From assembly GCF_024213665.1 (NCBI RefSeq), contig NZ_JANAVP010000028.1, positions 1 through 64,000 on the forward strand: 64,000 nucleotides of DNA, written 5' to 3'. Under the pieces are notes generated by a model. It made no database searches. It was not told the DNA's origin and saw nothing but the letters and a program-made list of their open reading frames with translations. A program made the position numbers and the translations under genes. Shown here one piece after another: positions 42,772 to 51,617 of the stretch (its first letter is position 1; each line of letters starts with the position of its first letter). This DNA is from Streptomyces sp. A3M-1-3 (GTDB lineage: Bacteria > Actinomycetota > Actinomycetes > Streptomycetales > Streptomycetaceae).

Positions 42772-44160
42772 GTGAGTGACTCCCCATTCGGATTCGGCCT
42801 TCCGCCGGAGGAGCCGGAGAACGGCGACGAGGGCAAGAAGAAGGGCAATGAGGGCGGCCAGGGCGGCCCGGCGAATCCGTTCGGGTTCGGCGGGGCCGGC
42901 GGCGCGGACAATCCGTTCGCCGCGATGTTCGGTTCGCTGAACCCGAACGACCTGGGTGCGGCCTTCCAGCAGCTCGGCCAGATGCTCAGTTACGAGGGCG
43001 GTCCCGTCAACTGGGACATGGCCAAGGACATCGCGCGGCAGACGGTCGCACAGGGCGCCTCCAACGGGACCAAGGACGTCAGTGTGGGTCCCGCCGACCG
43101 GTCCGCGGTCGAGGAGGCCGTGCGCCTCGCCGACCTGTGGCTGGACAGCGTGACGTCGCTGCCCTCCGGCTCCGGTTCGGCGGTGGCGTGGAGCCGCGCC
43201 GAGTGGGTCGAGGCGACCCTGCCGGTGTGGAAGGACCTGGTCGATCCGGTCGCCGAGCGCGTCGGTGCGGCCATGGGCGACGTACTGCCCGAGGAGATGC
43301 AGGCCATGGCGGGCCCGCTGCTCGGCATGATGCGGTCCATGGGCGGGGCCATGTTCGGCCAACAGATCGGGCAGGCCGTGGGCGTGCTCGCGGGCGAGGT
43401 GGTCGGCTCGACGGACATCGGGCTGCCGCTGGGGCCGGCCGGCAAGGCCGCGCTGCTGCCGGTGAACATCGAGGCGCTCGGCAAGGACCTGGGCGTGCCG
43501 AAGGACGAGGTGCGGCTGTATCTGGCGCTGCGTGAGGCAGCCCACCAGCGGCTGTTCGCACATGTGCCGTGGCTGCGCTCGCATCTGTTCGGCGCGGTCG
43601 AGGGGTACGCGCGCGGGATCAAGGTCGACACCTCCAAGCTGGAGGACGTCGTCGGCCAGCTCGACCCGACGCACCCGGAGCAGTTGCAGGACGCCTTGCA
43701 GCAGGGCATGTTCCAGCCCGAGGACACCCCGGAGCAGAAGGCTGCGCTGGCCAGGCTGGAAACGGCGCTGGCGCTGGTGGAGGGCTGGGTGGACGCCGTG
43801 GTGCACGAGGCGGCCAAGCCCCGGCTGACGTCCGCCGACGCGCTGCGCGAGACGCTCCGCAGGCGCCGGGCCTCCGGCGGTCCGGCGGAGCAGACTTTCG
43901 CGACGCTGATCGGCCTGGAGCTGCGCCCGCGCAGGCTGCGGGATGCCGCGCGCCTGTGGGCCTCGCTCACGGACGCGCGCGGTGTGGACGGCCGGGACAA
44001 CCTGTGGGAGCACCCGGACATGCTGCCGACGGCTTCCGACCTGGACGACCCGGACGGGTTCGTGCACCGGGAGCAGCTGGACTTCTCGGAGCTGGACAAG
44101 ATGCTCGGCGAGGCGGCACCGAAGGAAGACCGTGGCGACGAGGGTGACAGCGAGAAGTGA
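42772..44160 (+). CDS. Zinc-dependent metalloprotease, DUF2342/F420-biosynthesis-associated family
   Basis: A 462-residue protein. The Gly/Asn/Phe-rich N-terminus (PFGFGGAGGADNPFAAMFGS) precedes a helical zincin-like domain with LREAAHQRLFAHVPWL, the family's metal-site helix. A coiled C-terminus carries VHEAAKPRLTSADALRE. These actinobacterial proteins are annotated as zinc-dependent metalloproteases, but no substrate is proven. GAGGA precedes GTG 42772. Its stop overlaps the start of the Nudix gene (GTGA). Confidence 0.85.
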   Translation: MSDSPFGFGLPPEEPENGDEGKKKGNEGGQGGPANPFGFGGAGGADNPFAAMFGSLNPNDLGAAFQQLGQMLSYEGGPVNWDMAKDIARQTVAQGASNGTKDVSVGPADRSAVEEAVRLADLWLDSVTSLPSGSGSAVAWSRAEWVEATLPVWKDLVDPVAERVGAAMGDVLPEEMQAMAGPLLGMMRSMGGAMFGQQIGQAVGVLAGEVVGSTDIGLPLGPAGKAALLPVNIEALGKDLGVPKDEVRLYLALREAAHQRLFAHVPWLRSHLFGAVEGYARGIKVDTSKLEDVVGQLDPTHPEQLQDALQQGMFQPEDTPEQKAALARLETALALVEGWVDAVVHEAAKPRLTSADALRETLRRRRASGGPAEQTFATLIGLELRPRRLRDAARLWASLTDARGVDGRDNLWEHPDMLPTASDLDDPDGFVHREQLDFSELDKMLGEAAPKEDRGDEGDSEK

Positions 44161-44696
44161 CCCTGCACGACGACGCCGTTCTCGTACTCAAGAACTACGA
44201 GGCACAGGGGCAGCGGGGGCAGCAGGAGCAGCTGCGCCATACGTATCTGGACCATCTCTCGGCGCATCCGGACGGGGTGTGGAAGGCCTGCCGGGCCGGG
44301 CACATCACGGCGAGCGCGCTCGTGATCGACCCGTCGCGCGGTCGCGTGCTGCTCACGCTGCACAGGAAGCTGCAGATGTGGCTGCAGATGGGCGGCCACT
44401 GCGAGCCGGGGGACGCCACACTCGCGCACGCGGCGCTGCGGGAGGCGACGGAGGAGTCCGGCGTGCCCGGCCTGACGCTGCTGCCGGGCGGCCCGGTGAC
44501 ACTGGACCGGCATCCGATTCCGGCGCCCTGCAACTGGCACCTGGACGTGCAGTACGCGGCGCTGGCCCCGGCGGACGCGGTGGAGGCGATCAGCGACGAG
44601 TCGCTGGATCTGCGCTGGTTCGCGTACGACGAGGTGGCGGGTGTGGCCGACGAGTCGGTCGTACGGCTGCTGGATCGCACCCGCGCCGCGCTCTGA
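44157..44696 (+). CDS. Nudix hydrolase
   Basis: A 179-residue protein coupled to the metalloprotease by a GTGA overlap. The Nudix box is GGHCEPGDATLAHAALREAT then EESG. It has one extra residue and an Asp in place of the first Glu compared with the consensus Gx5Ex7REUXEEXGU, but the REXXEE metal ligands are kept. The substrate is unknown. A strong hairpin follows. Confidence 0.88.
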   Translation: MTLHDDAVLVLKNYEAQGQRGQQEQLRHTYLDHLSAHPDGVWKACRAGHITASALVIDPSRGRVLLTLHRKLQMWLQMGGHCEPGDATLAHAALREATEESGVPGLTLLPGGPVTLDRHPIPAPCNWHLDVQYAALAPADAVEAISDESLDLRWFAYDEVAGVADESVVRLLDRTRAAL

Positions 44697-44702
44697 GCAC
44701 AT

Positions 44703-44744
44703 GGGTGAAGGGCGGTGCTCACTGCTGAGCGCCGCCCCTCACCC
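44703..44744. terminator. Bidirectional terminator between Nudix and AIM24 genes
   Basis: Two 19-base arms (44703-44721 and 44726-44744) pair at 17 positions around a 4-base loop between convergent genes. Confidence 0.82.
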
Positions 44745-44751
44745 GTACCCG

Positions 44752-45507
44752 TCAGTTCCAGGCGTTGTTCTGGTTCTGCGCGTGCGAGCCGTGCTGGCCC
44801 ATGCCGAACTGGGCGCGGGCGCCCTGGCCGATCTGCGCGTTCTGCGGCGGCAGCACCTCGCTGGGCTGGACCAGGACGAAGCCCTGCCCGAGAAAGCTGA
44901 GCTCCCAGCCCTCGCCGGTGTTGCCACGGCGGCGCCACACTCCGGTGGAGTGCGTCTGGGCCTGCATCTGCACCCGCAGCGAGGTGGACCAGGCGACGAT
45001 GGCGTCCGCGTCGACGTTGACGTACTTGTCCGGCGTCACATGCATCATCAGCGGCTGGCCAGAGGTCATCAGCGCGACCTTGCCCTGCCCGGAGATGTTG
45101 AGCTGGTACTTGCCGGAGCCGGAGATTCCGTACTGGCTGTCCACCGCGATGACCTCGGTGTTCAGCGTGGAGTCCAGCGCGAGGACATAACTGCTGTCCA
45201 CGGTCATTCCCTCGCGGACCACGTCCACGACATGGACGTACTGCGCGAGGTTGGCGAGGTAGACGGTGCCCTGGCCGGAGCAGCGCATCAGGTCCAGGCC
45301 CTCACCGGTGCTCGCGCGGGCGCGGCGCTGGCAGCTCGACTGGTACTCGCCGTCGAAGTCGATGAGCCCCTGGTAGGCGACCATCGCGCCCTTGCGGGCG
45401 AGGACGTCGTCCTGGCCGGTCAGGGAGACCCGCAGGAGCTGCGGGTTCTGCACGACATAGCGGTCCTGGGACTGCTGTTCCGTGTTGCTGAAAAGTGCGC
45501 TCTGCAT
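44752..45507 (-). CDS. AIM24-family protein C
   Basis: A 251-residue soluble protein with the AIM24 fold: repeated short beta motifs such as DDVLARKGAMVAYQG, GTVYLANLAQYVHV, SSYVLALDSTLNTE and GQGFVLVQPSE. The Gln/Asn-rich C-terminal tail is specific to this copy. The family has a mitochondrial relative (Aim24) involved in membrane organisation, and its bacterial function is unknown. GGGAG precedes the ATG. It is the last of three adjacent paralogues on one strand. Confidence 0.88.
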   Translation of the reverse strand: MQSALFSNTEQQSQDRYVVQNPQLLRVSLTGQDDVLARKGAMVAYQGLIDFDGEYQSSCQRRARASTGEGLDLMRCSGQGTVYLANLAQYVHVVDVVREGMTVDSSYVLALDSTLNTEVIAVDSQYGISGSGKYQLNISGQGKVALMTSGQPLMMHVTPDKYVNVDADAIVAWSTSLRVQMQAQTHSTGVWRRRGNTGEGWELSFLGQGFVLVQPSEVLPPQNAQIGQGARAQFGMGQHGSHAQNQNNAWN

Positions 45508-45524
45508 GGTGTCTTCGCTCCCCC

Positions 45525-46205
45525 TCAGCCCCGGGCCCGAAGGCGGTCGGTGCTGTCCTCGCTCGGCTGTACGACGACGATCCCCTGGCCGGAGAAGGCC
45601 ATCTGGTACGCCTCGCCGCTGCCCCGGCCGATCACCGAGGAGGCCTTGAAGCTGCGCTTGCCCTTCACCTTGAGGTTCGGGGACCAGGCGACGAGTGCGT
45701 CCGGGTCGACGTACGTCTCGTCGTCGCCGCGTCCGCAGTCGACGACGATCGGCGTGCCGCGGGAGGTCAGGGCGACCCATCCCGTGCCCGCGATCTCGAC
45801 GTTGAACAGGCCCTGTCCGGCGAACTTGGCCAGGCCCTTCACCTTCTCCACGCCCCACTGGAGGTGCGCGTCGAAGGCGAGGACGTTGGTGCCGTTGACC
45901 GAGAGCGAGTCGTTGTTGAGGTTGATGACGACGACGTCGGCGCCGTAGTCGGCGAGGTAGAGCAGGCCGTCGCCGGTGCACTTCATGATCGGCGCACCTT
46001 CGCCGGTCACCCACTGCGCGGCCATCTGCCGTACGGCGGGCGGGTTCGGCTCGTACTGGATGAAGCCCTCGTACGCCACCATCGAGCCGGTGCGCGCGAA
46101 GAGGTCCTGGCCGCTCTGCATGGCGACCTTGAGCATGCTGCGGCCGTGGTTCTCCATACGGGCCACGACCGGGGTCGGGGCGTAGCCCGCGAGTTGCTGG
46201 TTCAT
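45525..46205 (-). CDS. AIM24-family protein B
   Basis: A 226-residue AIM24 protein: QDLFARTGSMVAYEGFIQYE, GDGLLYLADYGADVVVI, NGTNVLAFDAHLQWGVE and GQGIVVVQPSED. It is closely parallel to the neighbouring copies. The ATG has GGGAG upstream. It is separated by 17 bases from copy C and by 11 from the TerD-AIM24 fusion, so the three are almost certainly one operon. No catalytic residues are apparent; the fold suggests a binding or scaffold role. Confidence 0.88.
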   Translation of the reverse strand: MNQQLAGYAPTPVVARMENHGRSMLKVAMQSGQDLFARTGSMVAYEGFIQYEPNPPAVRQMAAQWVTGEGAPIMKCTGDGLLYLADYGADVVVINLNNDSLSVNGTNVLAFDAHLQWGVEKVKGLAKFAGQGLFNVEIAGTGWVALTSRGTPIVVDCGRGDDETYVDPDALVAWSPNLKVKGKRSFKASSVIGRGSGEAYQMAFSGQGIVVVQPSEDSTDRLRARG

Positions 46206-46216
46206 GACGGGCTCCC

Positions 46217-47845
46217 TCAGACCTCGTAGGGCTGGACGACGATGAAGTTGCCTGGGGCACCGCGGAACTGGAGGTTCACGGTCTCGCCGCTGTGGCCCGG
46301 GTATGCGTTGCGGCGCAGCCGCACCTGGCTGGAGAGGATCACCTGCGAGGCGGACGACCAGGCGACGATGGCGTTGCTGTCAGCGAACGTCGTCGGGGTG
46401 ACCGGCAGGACCACCGGAACGCCGTGCGTCTTGACGACGACCGTGCCGGTGCCCTGGAACTGCATGGTGAACAGGGCGCCGCCGGGGATGCCGTGGCCCT
46501 CGATCCTGCGGACCTCGTGCTGCAGCGACTCGTCGAACGCGAGGACGTTCTCCGCGGAGACGCAGATTCCGTCACCCTGGAGCTCGATCGAGTGCAGGTG
46601 CGCGCCGCCCTCGGCGAGAAACACCTGGCCGCGGCCGGTGCAGCGCATCAGCTGCATCTCCTGGCCGGTGTTGTTGCCGACGATGCGGCCGGCGAAGCCG
46701 GCGCTCTTGTAGCTGAAGTCGACCTTGCCCTGGTACAACACCATGCTGCCCTGGCGGGCGAGGACGGCGGTGCCGCCCATCGCCAGGTCCACGCGCATCA
46801 ACTGCTGGTTCTGCGGCGTCCAGCGGGAGCCGGTCGCGGCTTCCCTGTACGGCTGCAGGGCCGCCTGGAGTCCGGCGCCGGTCTGCGGGACGGCCTGGGG
46901 CATACCTGGGGGCATGCCCTGGGGCTGTCCGTACGCACCGGGCACCTGGCCCGGGACCTGGCCGAACTGCGGCTGCTGGGGCGGCTGTCCGTACTGCTGC
47001 GGCGGCGCGGGCGGCTGGCCGTACGGCGCGGGCGCCGGGGCCTGCCCGGGGACCTGGCCGAACTGCGGCTGCTGGGGCGGCTGTCCGTACGGCGCAGGGG
47101 CGGCCGGCGAGGCCGTAGGAGCGGCCATCGTCGGGGCCGTGTGCATCTGCGGAGCGGCGGGCTGCGGCCCCTGCGGGGCGGCCGGCGCGCCGAACGACGG
47201 GGCCGGCTGCGGCGCCTGGGGCGCGGCCGGGGCGCCGAAGGACGGTGCGGGCGCGGCGGCCTGCGGCGGCGGTGCGAACGACGGGGCGCCGGCCTGCGGC
47301 TGCGCCGCCGGCTGGTCCTCGGCGACCTCGCCGCCGAAGTTCCTCAGCAGCGCGTCGAGCCCGCCGTCGAAGCCCTGGCCGACGGCGGCGAAACGCCACA
47401 CGTCCTTCAGGTAGAAGTCACCGAGCATGACCGCGCGCTCGGTGGTGAACTCCGAGCCGGTGAAGGCATACCTGACGACCTCTTCGCCACCCGCGACGAT
47501 ACGGATGTAGCCGGGGCCGACCTGCGACATCTGTCCCGCGCCGTCGAGCGTCGCGGTGAAGGAGAGCTTGTGGATGTTCGCGGGTACACGGTCCAGGGTG
47601 ACGCGGAAGGACTCGGTGTCACCGGACTGCGCGCCCAGCTGCTGAATGGACTCTTCCGGCGACTTCGGCTGGTTGAAGAAGATGAAATACCGGTCGTCCG
47701 ACAGCTGCTCATTCGCATCGAGACCGAAGCAGCTGATGTCGAACGTCAGCCCGGGTCCGGCGATCTGCACACCTACGTACAGATCCGTCCCTGCTGTGAG
47801 GTCACTGACTTTGGCCTTGTGGCCGCGTTGGAATTCCCTGGCCAT
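46217..47845 (-). CDS. TerD-AIM24 fusion protein
   Basis: A 542-residue fusion. Residues 1-180 are a TerD domain (tellurium-resistance/calcium-binding family), with FDISCFGLDANEQLSDDRYF and the GDTESFRVTLDRVP strand. Residues about 185-310 are a low-complexity Pro/Gln/Ala linker (repeats of QPPQQPQFGQVPGQ). Residues about 325-540 are an AIM24 domain (GTAVLARQGSMVLYQG, ENVLAFDESLQHEV, GNFIVVQPYEV). TerD proteins bind Ca2+ and associate with envelope stress responses. The fusion and the two paralogues behind it suggest one complex. Confidence 0.9.
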   Translation of the reverse strand: MAREFQRGHKAKVSDLTAGTDLYVGVQIAGPGLTFDISCFGLDANEQLSDDRYFIFFNQPKSPEESIQQLGAQSGDTESFRVTLDRVPANIHKLSFTATLDGAGQMSQVGPGYIRIVAGGEEVVRYAFTGSEFTTERAVMLGDFYLKDVWRFAAVGQGFDGGLDALLRNFGGEVAEDQPAAQPQAGAPSFAPPPQAAAPAPSFGAPAAPQAPQPAPSFGAPAAPQGPQPAAPQMHTAPTMAAPTASPAAPAPYGQPPQQPQFGQVPGQAPAPAPYGQPPAPPQQYGQPPQQPQFGQVPGQVPGAYGQPQGMPPGMPQAVPQTGAGLQAALQPYREAATGSRWTPQNQQLMRVDLAMGGTAVLARQGSMVLYQGKVDFSYKSAGFAGRIVGNNTGQEMQLMRCTGRGQVFLAEGGAHLHSIELQGDGICVSAENVLAFDESLQHEVRRIEGHGIPGGALFTMQFQGTGTVVVKTHGVPVVLPVTPTTFADSNAIVAWSSASQVILSSQVRLRRNAYPGHSGETVNLQFRGAPGNFIVVQPYEV

Positions 47846-47950
47846 GCGTAACGACGTCCCCCATCCCGAACGTGAATGCGTCGCGCCAGGCTAACCGCTG
47901 AACGCGACGTTGAGCGATGTCGGTACAGACCCGGTACAGATCACTTTGTG

Positions 47951-48502
47951 TCACTCGCTGCGCGCGGCGGGCAGGTGCGGCAACCGGTCGGCGGCCACCA
48001 CTCCTTCGAGGTATCCGCGGGCCCGTTCGGTGCGCGGATAAGCCTCCAGCAGCCGCCAGAAGCGCGGGCCGTGTCCGGGAACCAGGAGGTGGGCAAGTTC
48101 GTGGAGGAGTACGTAGTCGACGACGTACTCGGGCATGCCCTGCAGCCGGTGCGAGAGGCGGATACTGCCTTCCGCCGGAGTGCAGGAGCCCCAGCGGGTG
48201 TTCTGGTTGGTGACCCAGCGGACCGACGTGGGCCTGGCCCGGTCCTCGAAATACTGGCCCGACAAGCGCTCGGCGCGCTCGGTCAGTTCGGAGTCTCCGA
48301 GGATCCGCTTGCTCTCCTGGGCCGCGAGCTTGTCGAGCATCACGGTCACCCAGCGACGCTCCTCCGCCTCGGACATCCGGGCGGGAATGAGGACGATCGT
48401 GCGATCGCCCTCACGGTAGGCGGAGACCGTCCTGCTGCGCCGCGCGCTCCTGCGGACCTCGACCGCGCTCGCCCCCGGGCCGCGTGGCGGCTGGCTGGTC
48501 AT
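47951..48502 (-). CDS. YgjP-like (DUF45) metallopeptidase
   Basis: About 183 residues from ATG 48502 (MTSQPPRGPG); a GTG at 48547 would add 15. The zinc motif HELAH is in YVVDYVLLHELAHLLVPGHG, with the third ligand region GPRFWRLLEAY and the typical NTRWGSCTPAEGSIRLS. YgjP/DUF45 proteins are putative cytoplasmic zinc peptidases of unknown target. It stands alone between the TerD and ThiF genes. Confidence 0.88.
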   Translation of the reverse strand: MTSQPPRGPGASAVEVRRSARRSRTVSAYREGDRTIVLIPARMSEAEERRWVTVMLDKLAAQESKRILGDSELTERAERLSGQYFEDRARPTSVRWVTNQNTRWGSCTPAEGSIRLSHRLQGMPEYVVDYVLLHELAHLLVPGHGPRFWRLLEAYPRTERARGYLEGVVAADRLPHLPAARSE

Positions 48503-48757
48503 GCTGCGCTTCGGGCTTGTGGCGCGGTGCAGTGGGTCGGCGGGCACGCCACGACGTTACCCGCTGTCAGTTGTTGAAGTCCCGCCCCCGTGATGGTTCC
48601 GACATGATCCACTCCGCGAGGTGCACCATTTGAACGACTAATGCCCCCTGCCTGTGGACAACTATCTGCGACGGTCGCCTTGCGCGGGCATTCTGACTGC
48701 ACCGACAACGGGGGTTCCGGGAGAGATCCGGAAACAGATCGGGGACAGGGGGCACAG

Positions 48758-49900
48758 ATGTATCCCATGGTGAAGCCCGCCTTGCGGCGCGGCTGGCGCG
48801 ATCTTCAGACCGTGCAATTCGGAGTGACACCCGCGCATGCGGTGGTACTGGGTCCGGTGGACACCGCGACGGGGAGTTTCCTCGGCCTGCTGGACGGGAC
48901 GCGCGGCATGGCGCTGCTGCGCGAGGAGGGCCGGGCGATGGGGCTGCCGGACGGTCACGTGGACGCGCTGGTACGGCGCTTGACAACGGCGGGACTGATC
49001 GACGACGCGACCGCCGGCGGACCGGGCGCCGAGGCCATACGGAAACGGACCGCCGCGCTGGAGCGGCTGCGGCCCGATCTGGCGTCGCTTTCACTGGTCC
49101 ATCCGGAACCGGGCGGCGGGATACGGCGGCTGGCTTCGCGGCGGGCGCTGCGGGTGCAGGTGCGCGGGGCGGGCCGGGTCGGGGCGGCGATCGCAGCACT
49201 GCTCTCCGGATCGGGGGTGGGCCGGGTCGAGGTCATGGACGGCGGATGCACCGACGCGGGGGATGTCTCCCCCGGCGGGCTGCCGCAGGAATCCGTTGGA
49301 GACCGCAGAGACGCGGCCGCGCGGCGGACGGTGCGCAGTGCATCGCCGGACCGGGCCCCACGAGCCTCGGAGGTGTCGGAGATCACACCTGGGGCCGAGC
49401 CGGGTCTGCCGCTGGTGGTCGTCGCACCGCGGGACGGGCTCACCGCGTACGCACCGGATCCGGCCGTCGCCGATTCCTGGATCGCCTCTGGCACACCCCA
49501 TCTGTACGCGGGGGTGATTGAGGGCACGGGCGTGGTCGGTCCGCTGGTGCTGCCCGGCGGGACCGCGTGCGCGGGCTGTCTGGAGCTGGAGCGGGCGGAC
49601 CAGGATCCGGCGTGGCCGCGGATGCTGGCGCAGTGGCGGTCCGGGCGGGGGTGCGTGCCGGCGTGTGACCTGGCTCTCGCCTCGGCGGTGGCGGGACTGG
49701 CCGCCGCTCACGCGCTGGCTTTTCTGGACGGGGAGTTGCCGGCGAGTACGGGCACGCGCTGGGAAGCCGCTCTGCCGCTGCTGGACTGGCAGTCGACTCG
49801 GATCACACCACATCGCGACTGTACCTGTGGGGCCGCCCGGAACTATGAAGGGGAGCACTCCTCGGGGGCCAGGGAGCCACACGACACAATGGCCGGGTAA
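48758..49900 (+). CDS. ThiF/E1-like protein with RRE-like N-terminus
   Basis: A 380-residue protein starting MYPMVKPALRRG after AGGGGG. The N-terminal 85 residues look like a winged-helix/RRE-type domain (VVLGPVDTATGSFLGLLDGT). The Rossmann-like E1 domain has GAGRVGAAIAALL (137-149) and VEVMDGG, with Asp161 in the ATP position. A zinc site is suggested by CAGCLELE and CTCGAA. The usual Arg/Gln adenylation residues are not clear. Related to the TOMM cyclodehydratase-partner fold, but no RiPP precursor or YcaO gene is near, so a housekeeping role is more likely. Confidence 0.75.
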   Translation: MYPMVKPALRRGWRDLQTVQFGVTPAHAVVLGPVDTATGSFLGLLDGTRGMALLREEGRAMGLPDGHVDALVRRLTTAGLIDDATAGGPGAEAIRKRTAALERLRPDLASLSLVHPEPGGGIRRLASRRALRVQVRGAGRVGAAIAALLSGSGVGRVEVMDGGCTDAGDVSPGGLPQESVGDRRDAAARRTVRSASPDRAPRASEVSEITPGAEPGLPLVVVAPRDGLTAYAPDPAVADSWIASGTPHLYAGVIEGTGVVGPLVLPGGTACAGCLELERADQDPAWPRMLAQWRSGRGCVPACDLALASAVAGLAAAHALAFLDGELPASTGTRWEAALPLLDWQSTRITPHRDCTCGAARNYEGEHSSGAREPHDTMAG

Positions 49901-49941
49901 CCGCCGTTCGCGGCGCGGCTGTCTGGGATTTGGAGGGGCGA

Positions 49942-51303
49942 ATGTCTGATCTTCCCCGGAAGGCGGTAACCCGAACCGCCAAATTGGCCGCGCTGCCACT
50001 GGGCATCGCGGGCAGGGCGACGTGGGGTCTGGGAAAAAGGATCGGCGGTAAGTCCGCGGAGATTGTCGCGCGGGAACTGCAACAGCGCACAGCGGAGCAG
50101 CTGTTCAAGGTGCTCGGTGAGCTCAAGGGCGGTGCCATGAAGTTCGGGCAGGCGCTGTCCGTCTTCGAGTCGGCCCTTCCCGAGGAGGTCGCCGGACCGT
50201 ACCGGGCCGCGCTGACCAAACTCCAGGAAGCGGCGCCGCCGATGCCGACGCGCACGGTGCACTCGGTGCTGGAGCGGCGGCTCGGCGAAGAGTGGCGGGA
50301 GCTGTTCCTGGAGTTCGAGGACAAGCCGTCGGCCGCCGCCTCGATCGGCCAGGTGCACCGGGCGGTATGGCACGACGGCCGGGAGGTCGCCGTCAAGGTG
50401 CAGTACCCGGGGGCCGGAGAGGCACTCCTTTCGGACCTCGCTCAGCTGAGCCGGTTCGCGCGGCTGCTGGGACCGCTGATTCCCGGGATGGATATCAAGC
50501 CGCTCATTTCCGAGCTGCGCGACCGGGTGTCGGAGGAGCTGGACTACGAGCTGGAGGCTCAGGCACAGCGCGCACACGCGGCGGAGTTCGCCGACGACGG
50601 GGATGTCGTGGTGCCCGATGTGGTGCACCAGAGCGACCAGGTGCTGGTGACCGAGTGGATCGACGGGATACCGCTGGCCGAGGTGATCGCCGACGGCACG
50701 CCCGAGCAGCGGAACAGGGCCGGACAACTGCTCGCCCGCTTCCTGTTCTCGGGCCCGGGCCGTACCGGACTGCTGCACGCGGACCCGCATCCGGGGAACT
50801 TCCGGCTGCTGCCCGAGGCGGGCGGCTGGCGGCTGGGCGTACTGGACTTCGGCACGGTGGACCGGTTGCCGGGCGGGCTGCCGAGGACCATCGGCGAGTC
50901 GCTCCGGATGACGATCGAGGGCGACGCCGAGGCGGTGTACGAGCTGCTGCGCGAGGAGGGGTTCGTCAAGGAGTCGATCGAACTGGACCCGGACGCGGTG
51001 CTGGACTATCTGCGACCGATCATCGAGCCGGCCGAGGCCGAGGAGTTCACGTTCTCCCGTGGGTGGATGCGCAACCAGGCGGCGCGCATCGCCGATCCCC
51101 GTTCGCCCGCCCACCAGTTGGGCAAGCAGCTCAACCTGCCGCCGGCCTATCTGCTGATACACCGGGTGACGCTGAGCACCATAGGAGTGCTCTGCCAGCT
51201 CGGGGCGGAGGTCCGGCTGCGGGACGAACTGGAGGCGTGGCTGCCCGGGTTCCTGCCCGAGGCGGAGGAGGAGGAAGGAGAGGACCGGGCGGTCAGGGTC
51301 TGA
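49942..51303 (+). CDS. ABC1/UbiB atypical kinase
   Basis: A 453-residue protein-kinase-like ATPase of the ABC1/AarF/UbiB family. The family-specific KxGQ motif is KFGQALSVFES; the Ala-rich loop AAASIGQVHRA, VAVKVQYPG (Lys), HADPHPGNF (catalytic loop) and LDFGTVDR (metal Asp) are all present. Family members support quinone or lipid metabolism; the actinobacterial role is unclear. GGAGGGG precedes ATG 49942. It is 41 bases after the ThiF-like gene on the same strand, so the two may be co-transcribed. Confidence 0.92.
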   Translation: MSDLPRKAVTRTAKLAALPLGIAGRATWGLGKRIGGKSAEIVARELQQRTAEQLFKVLGELKGGAMKFGQALSVFESALPEEVAGPYRAALTKLQEAAPPMPTRTVHSVLERRLGEEWRELFLEFEDKPSAAASIGQVHRAVWHDGREVAVKVQYPGAGEALLSDLAQLSRFARLLGPLIPGMDIKPLISELRDRVSEELDYELEAQAQRAHAAEFADDGDVVVPDVVHQSDQVLVTEWIDGIPLAEVIADGTPEQRNRAGQLLARFLFSGPGRTGLLHADPHPGNFRLLPEAGGWRLGVLDFGTVDRLPGGLPRTIGESLRMTIEGDAEAVYELLREEGFVKESIELDPDAVLDYLRPIIEPAEAEEFTFSRGWMRNQAARIADPRSPAHQLGKQLNLPPAYLLIHRVTLSTIGVLCQLGAEVRLRDELEAWLPGFLPEAEEEEGEDRAVRV

Positions 51304-51315
51304 GGGGGTGGCCGG

Positions 51316-51522
51316 TTACCACCAGGACGAATCGAGCCGGCTTTCGATCGCCCTGAGGTTGGCCCGGGCGCAGTCGTCGCAGAAGTAGAGACGGCGGCCG
51401 TTCTCCATCGAGCAGGTCCAGGTCGGCGGTGCTCCCTCAGCGGACGTCGCACCGCAGCGGGAGCACACGACGGTCTCGGTTTCGGCACCCGGCTTCCCAG
51501 GGTCAGGAGTCTGCTGGTCCAC
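51316..51522 (-). CDS. Small zinc-ribbon protein, function unknown
   Basis: About 68 residues from GTG 51522 (MDQQTPDPG); the start is uncertain and a longer frame to 51603 exists. Two Cys pairs, CSRCG and CDDCA, form a likely zinc ribbon around TWTCSMENGRRLYF. The C-terminus is IESRLDSSWW. Similar short proteins seem common in Streptomyces, but I know of no function. It converges on the ABC1 gene. Confidence 0.75.
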   Translation of the reverse strand: MDQQTPDPGKPGAETETVVCSRCGATSAEGAPPTWTCSMENGRRLYFCDDCARANLRAIESRLDSSWW

Positions 51523-51570
51523 CTCCCAGACGATATCGCCGTGCGCGCTCGGCGGCCGTCCGCAACGCAC

Positions 51571-51604
51571 CGTGGGGCCCGGTCCGTTCGGACCGGGCCC
51601 CACG
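51571..51604 (-). terminator. Terminator of the wblC unit
   Basis: A perfect 16-bp stem (CGTGGGGCCCGGTCCG with its complement) and a 2-base loop lies 14 bases beyond the stop of the gene coupled to wblC. Confidence 0.85.
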
Positions 51605-51617
51605 GGAGATGCCTTGA

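Noticed and set aside
48758..49900. ThiF-like protein as part of a thiazole/oxazole RiPP cluster.
   Set aside because: No YcaO, precursor peptide, dehydrogenase or transporter lies within reach; neighbours are a DUF45 protease and an ABC1 kinase.
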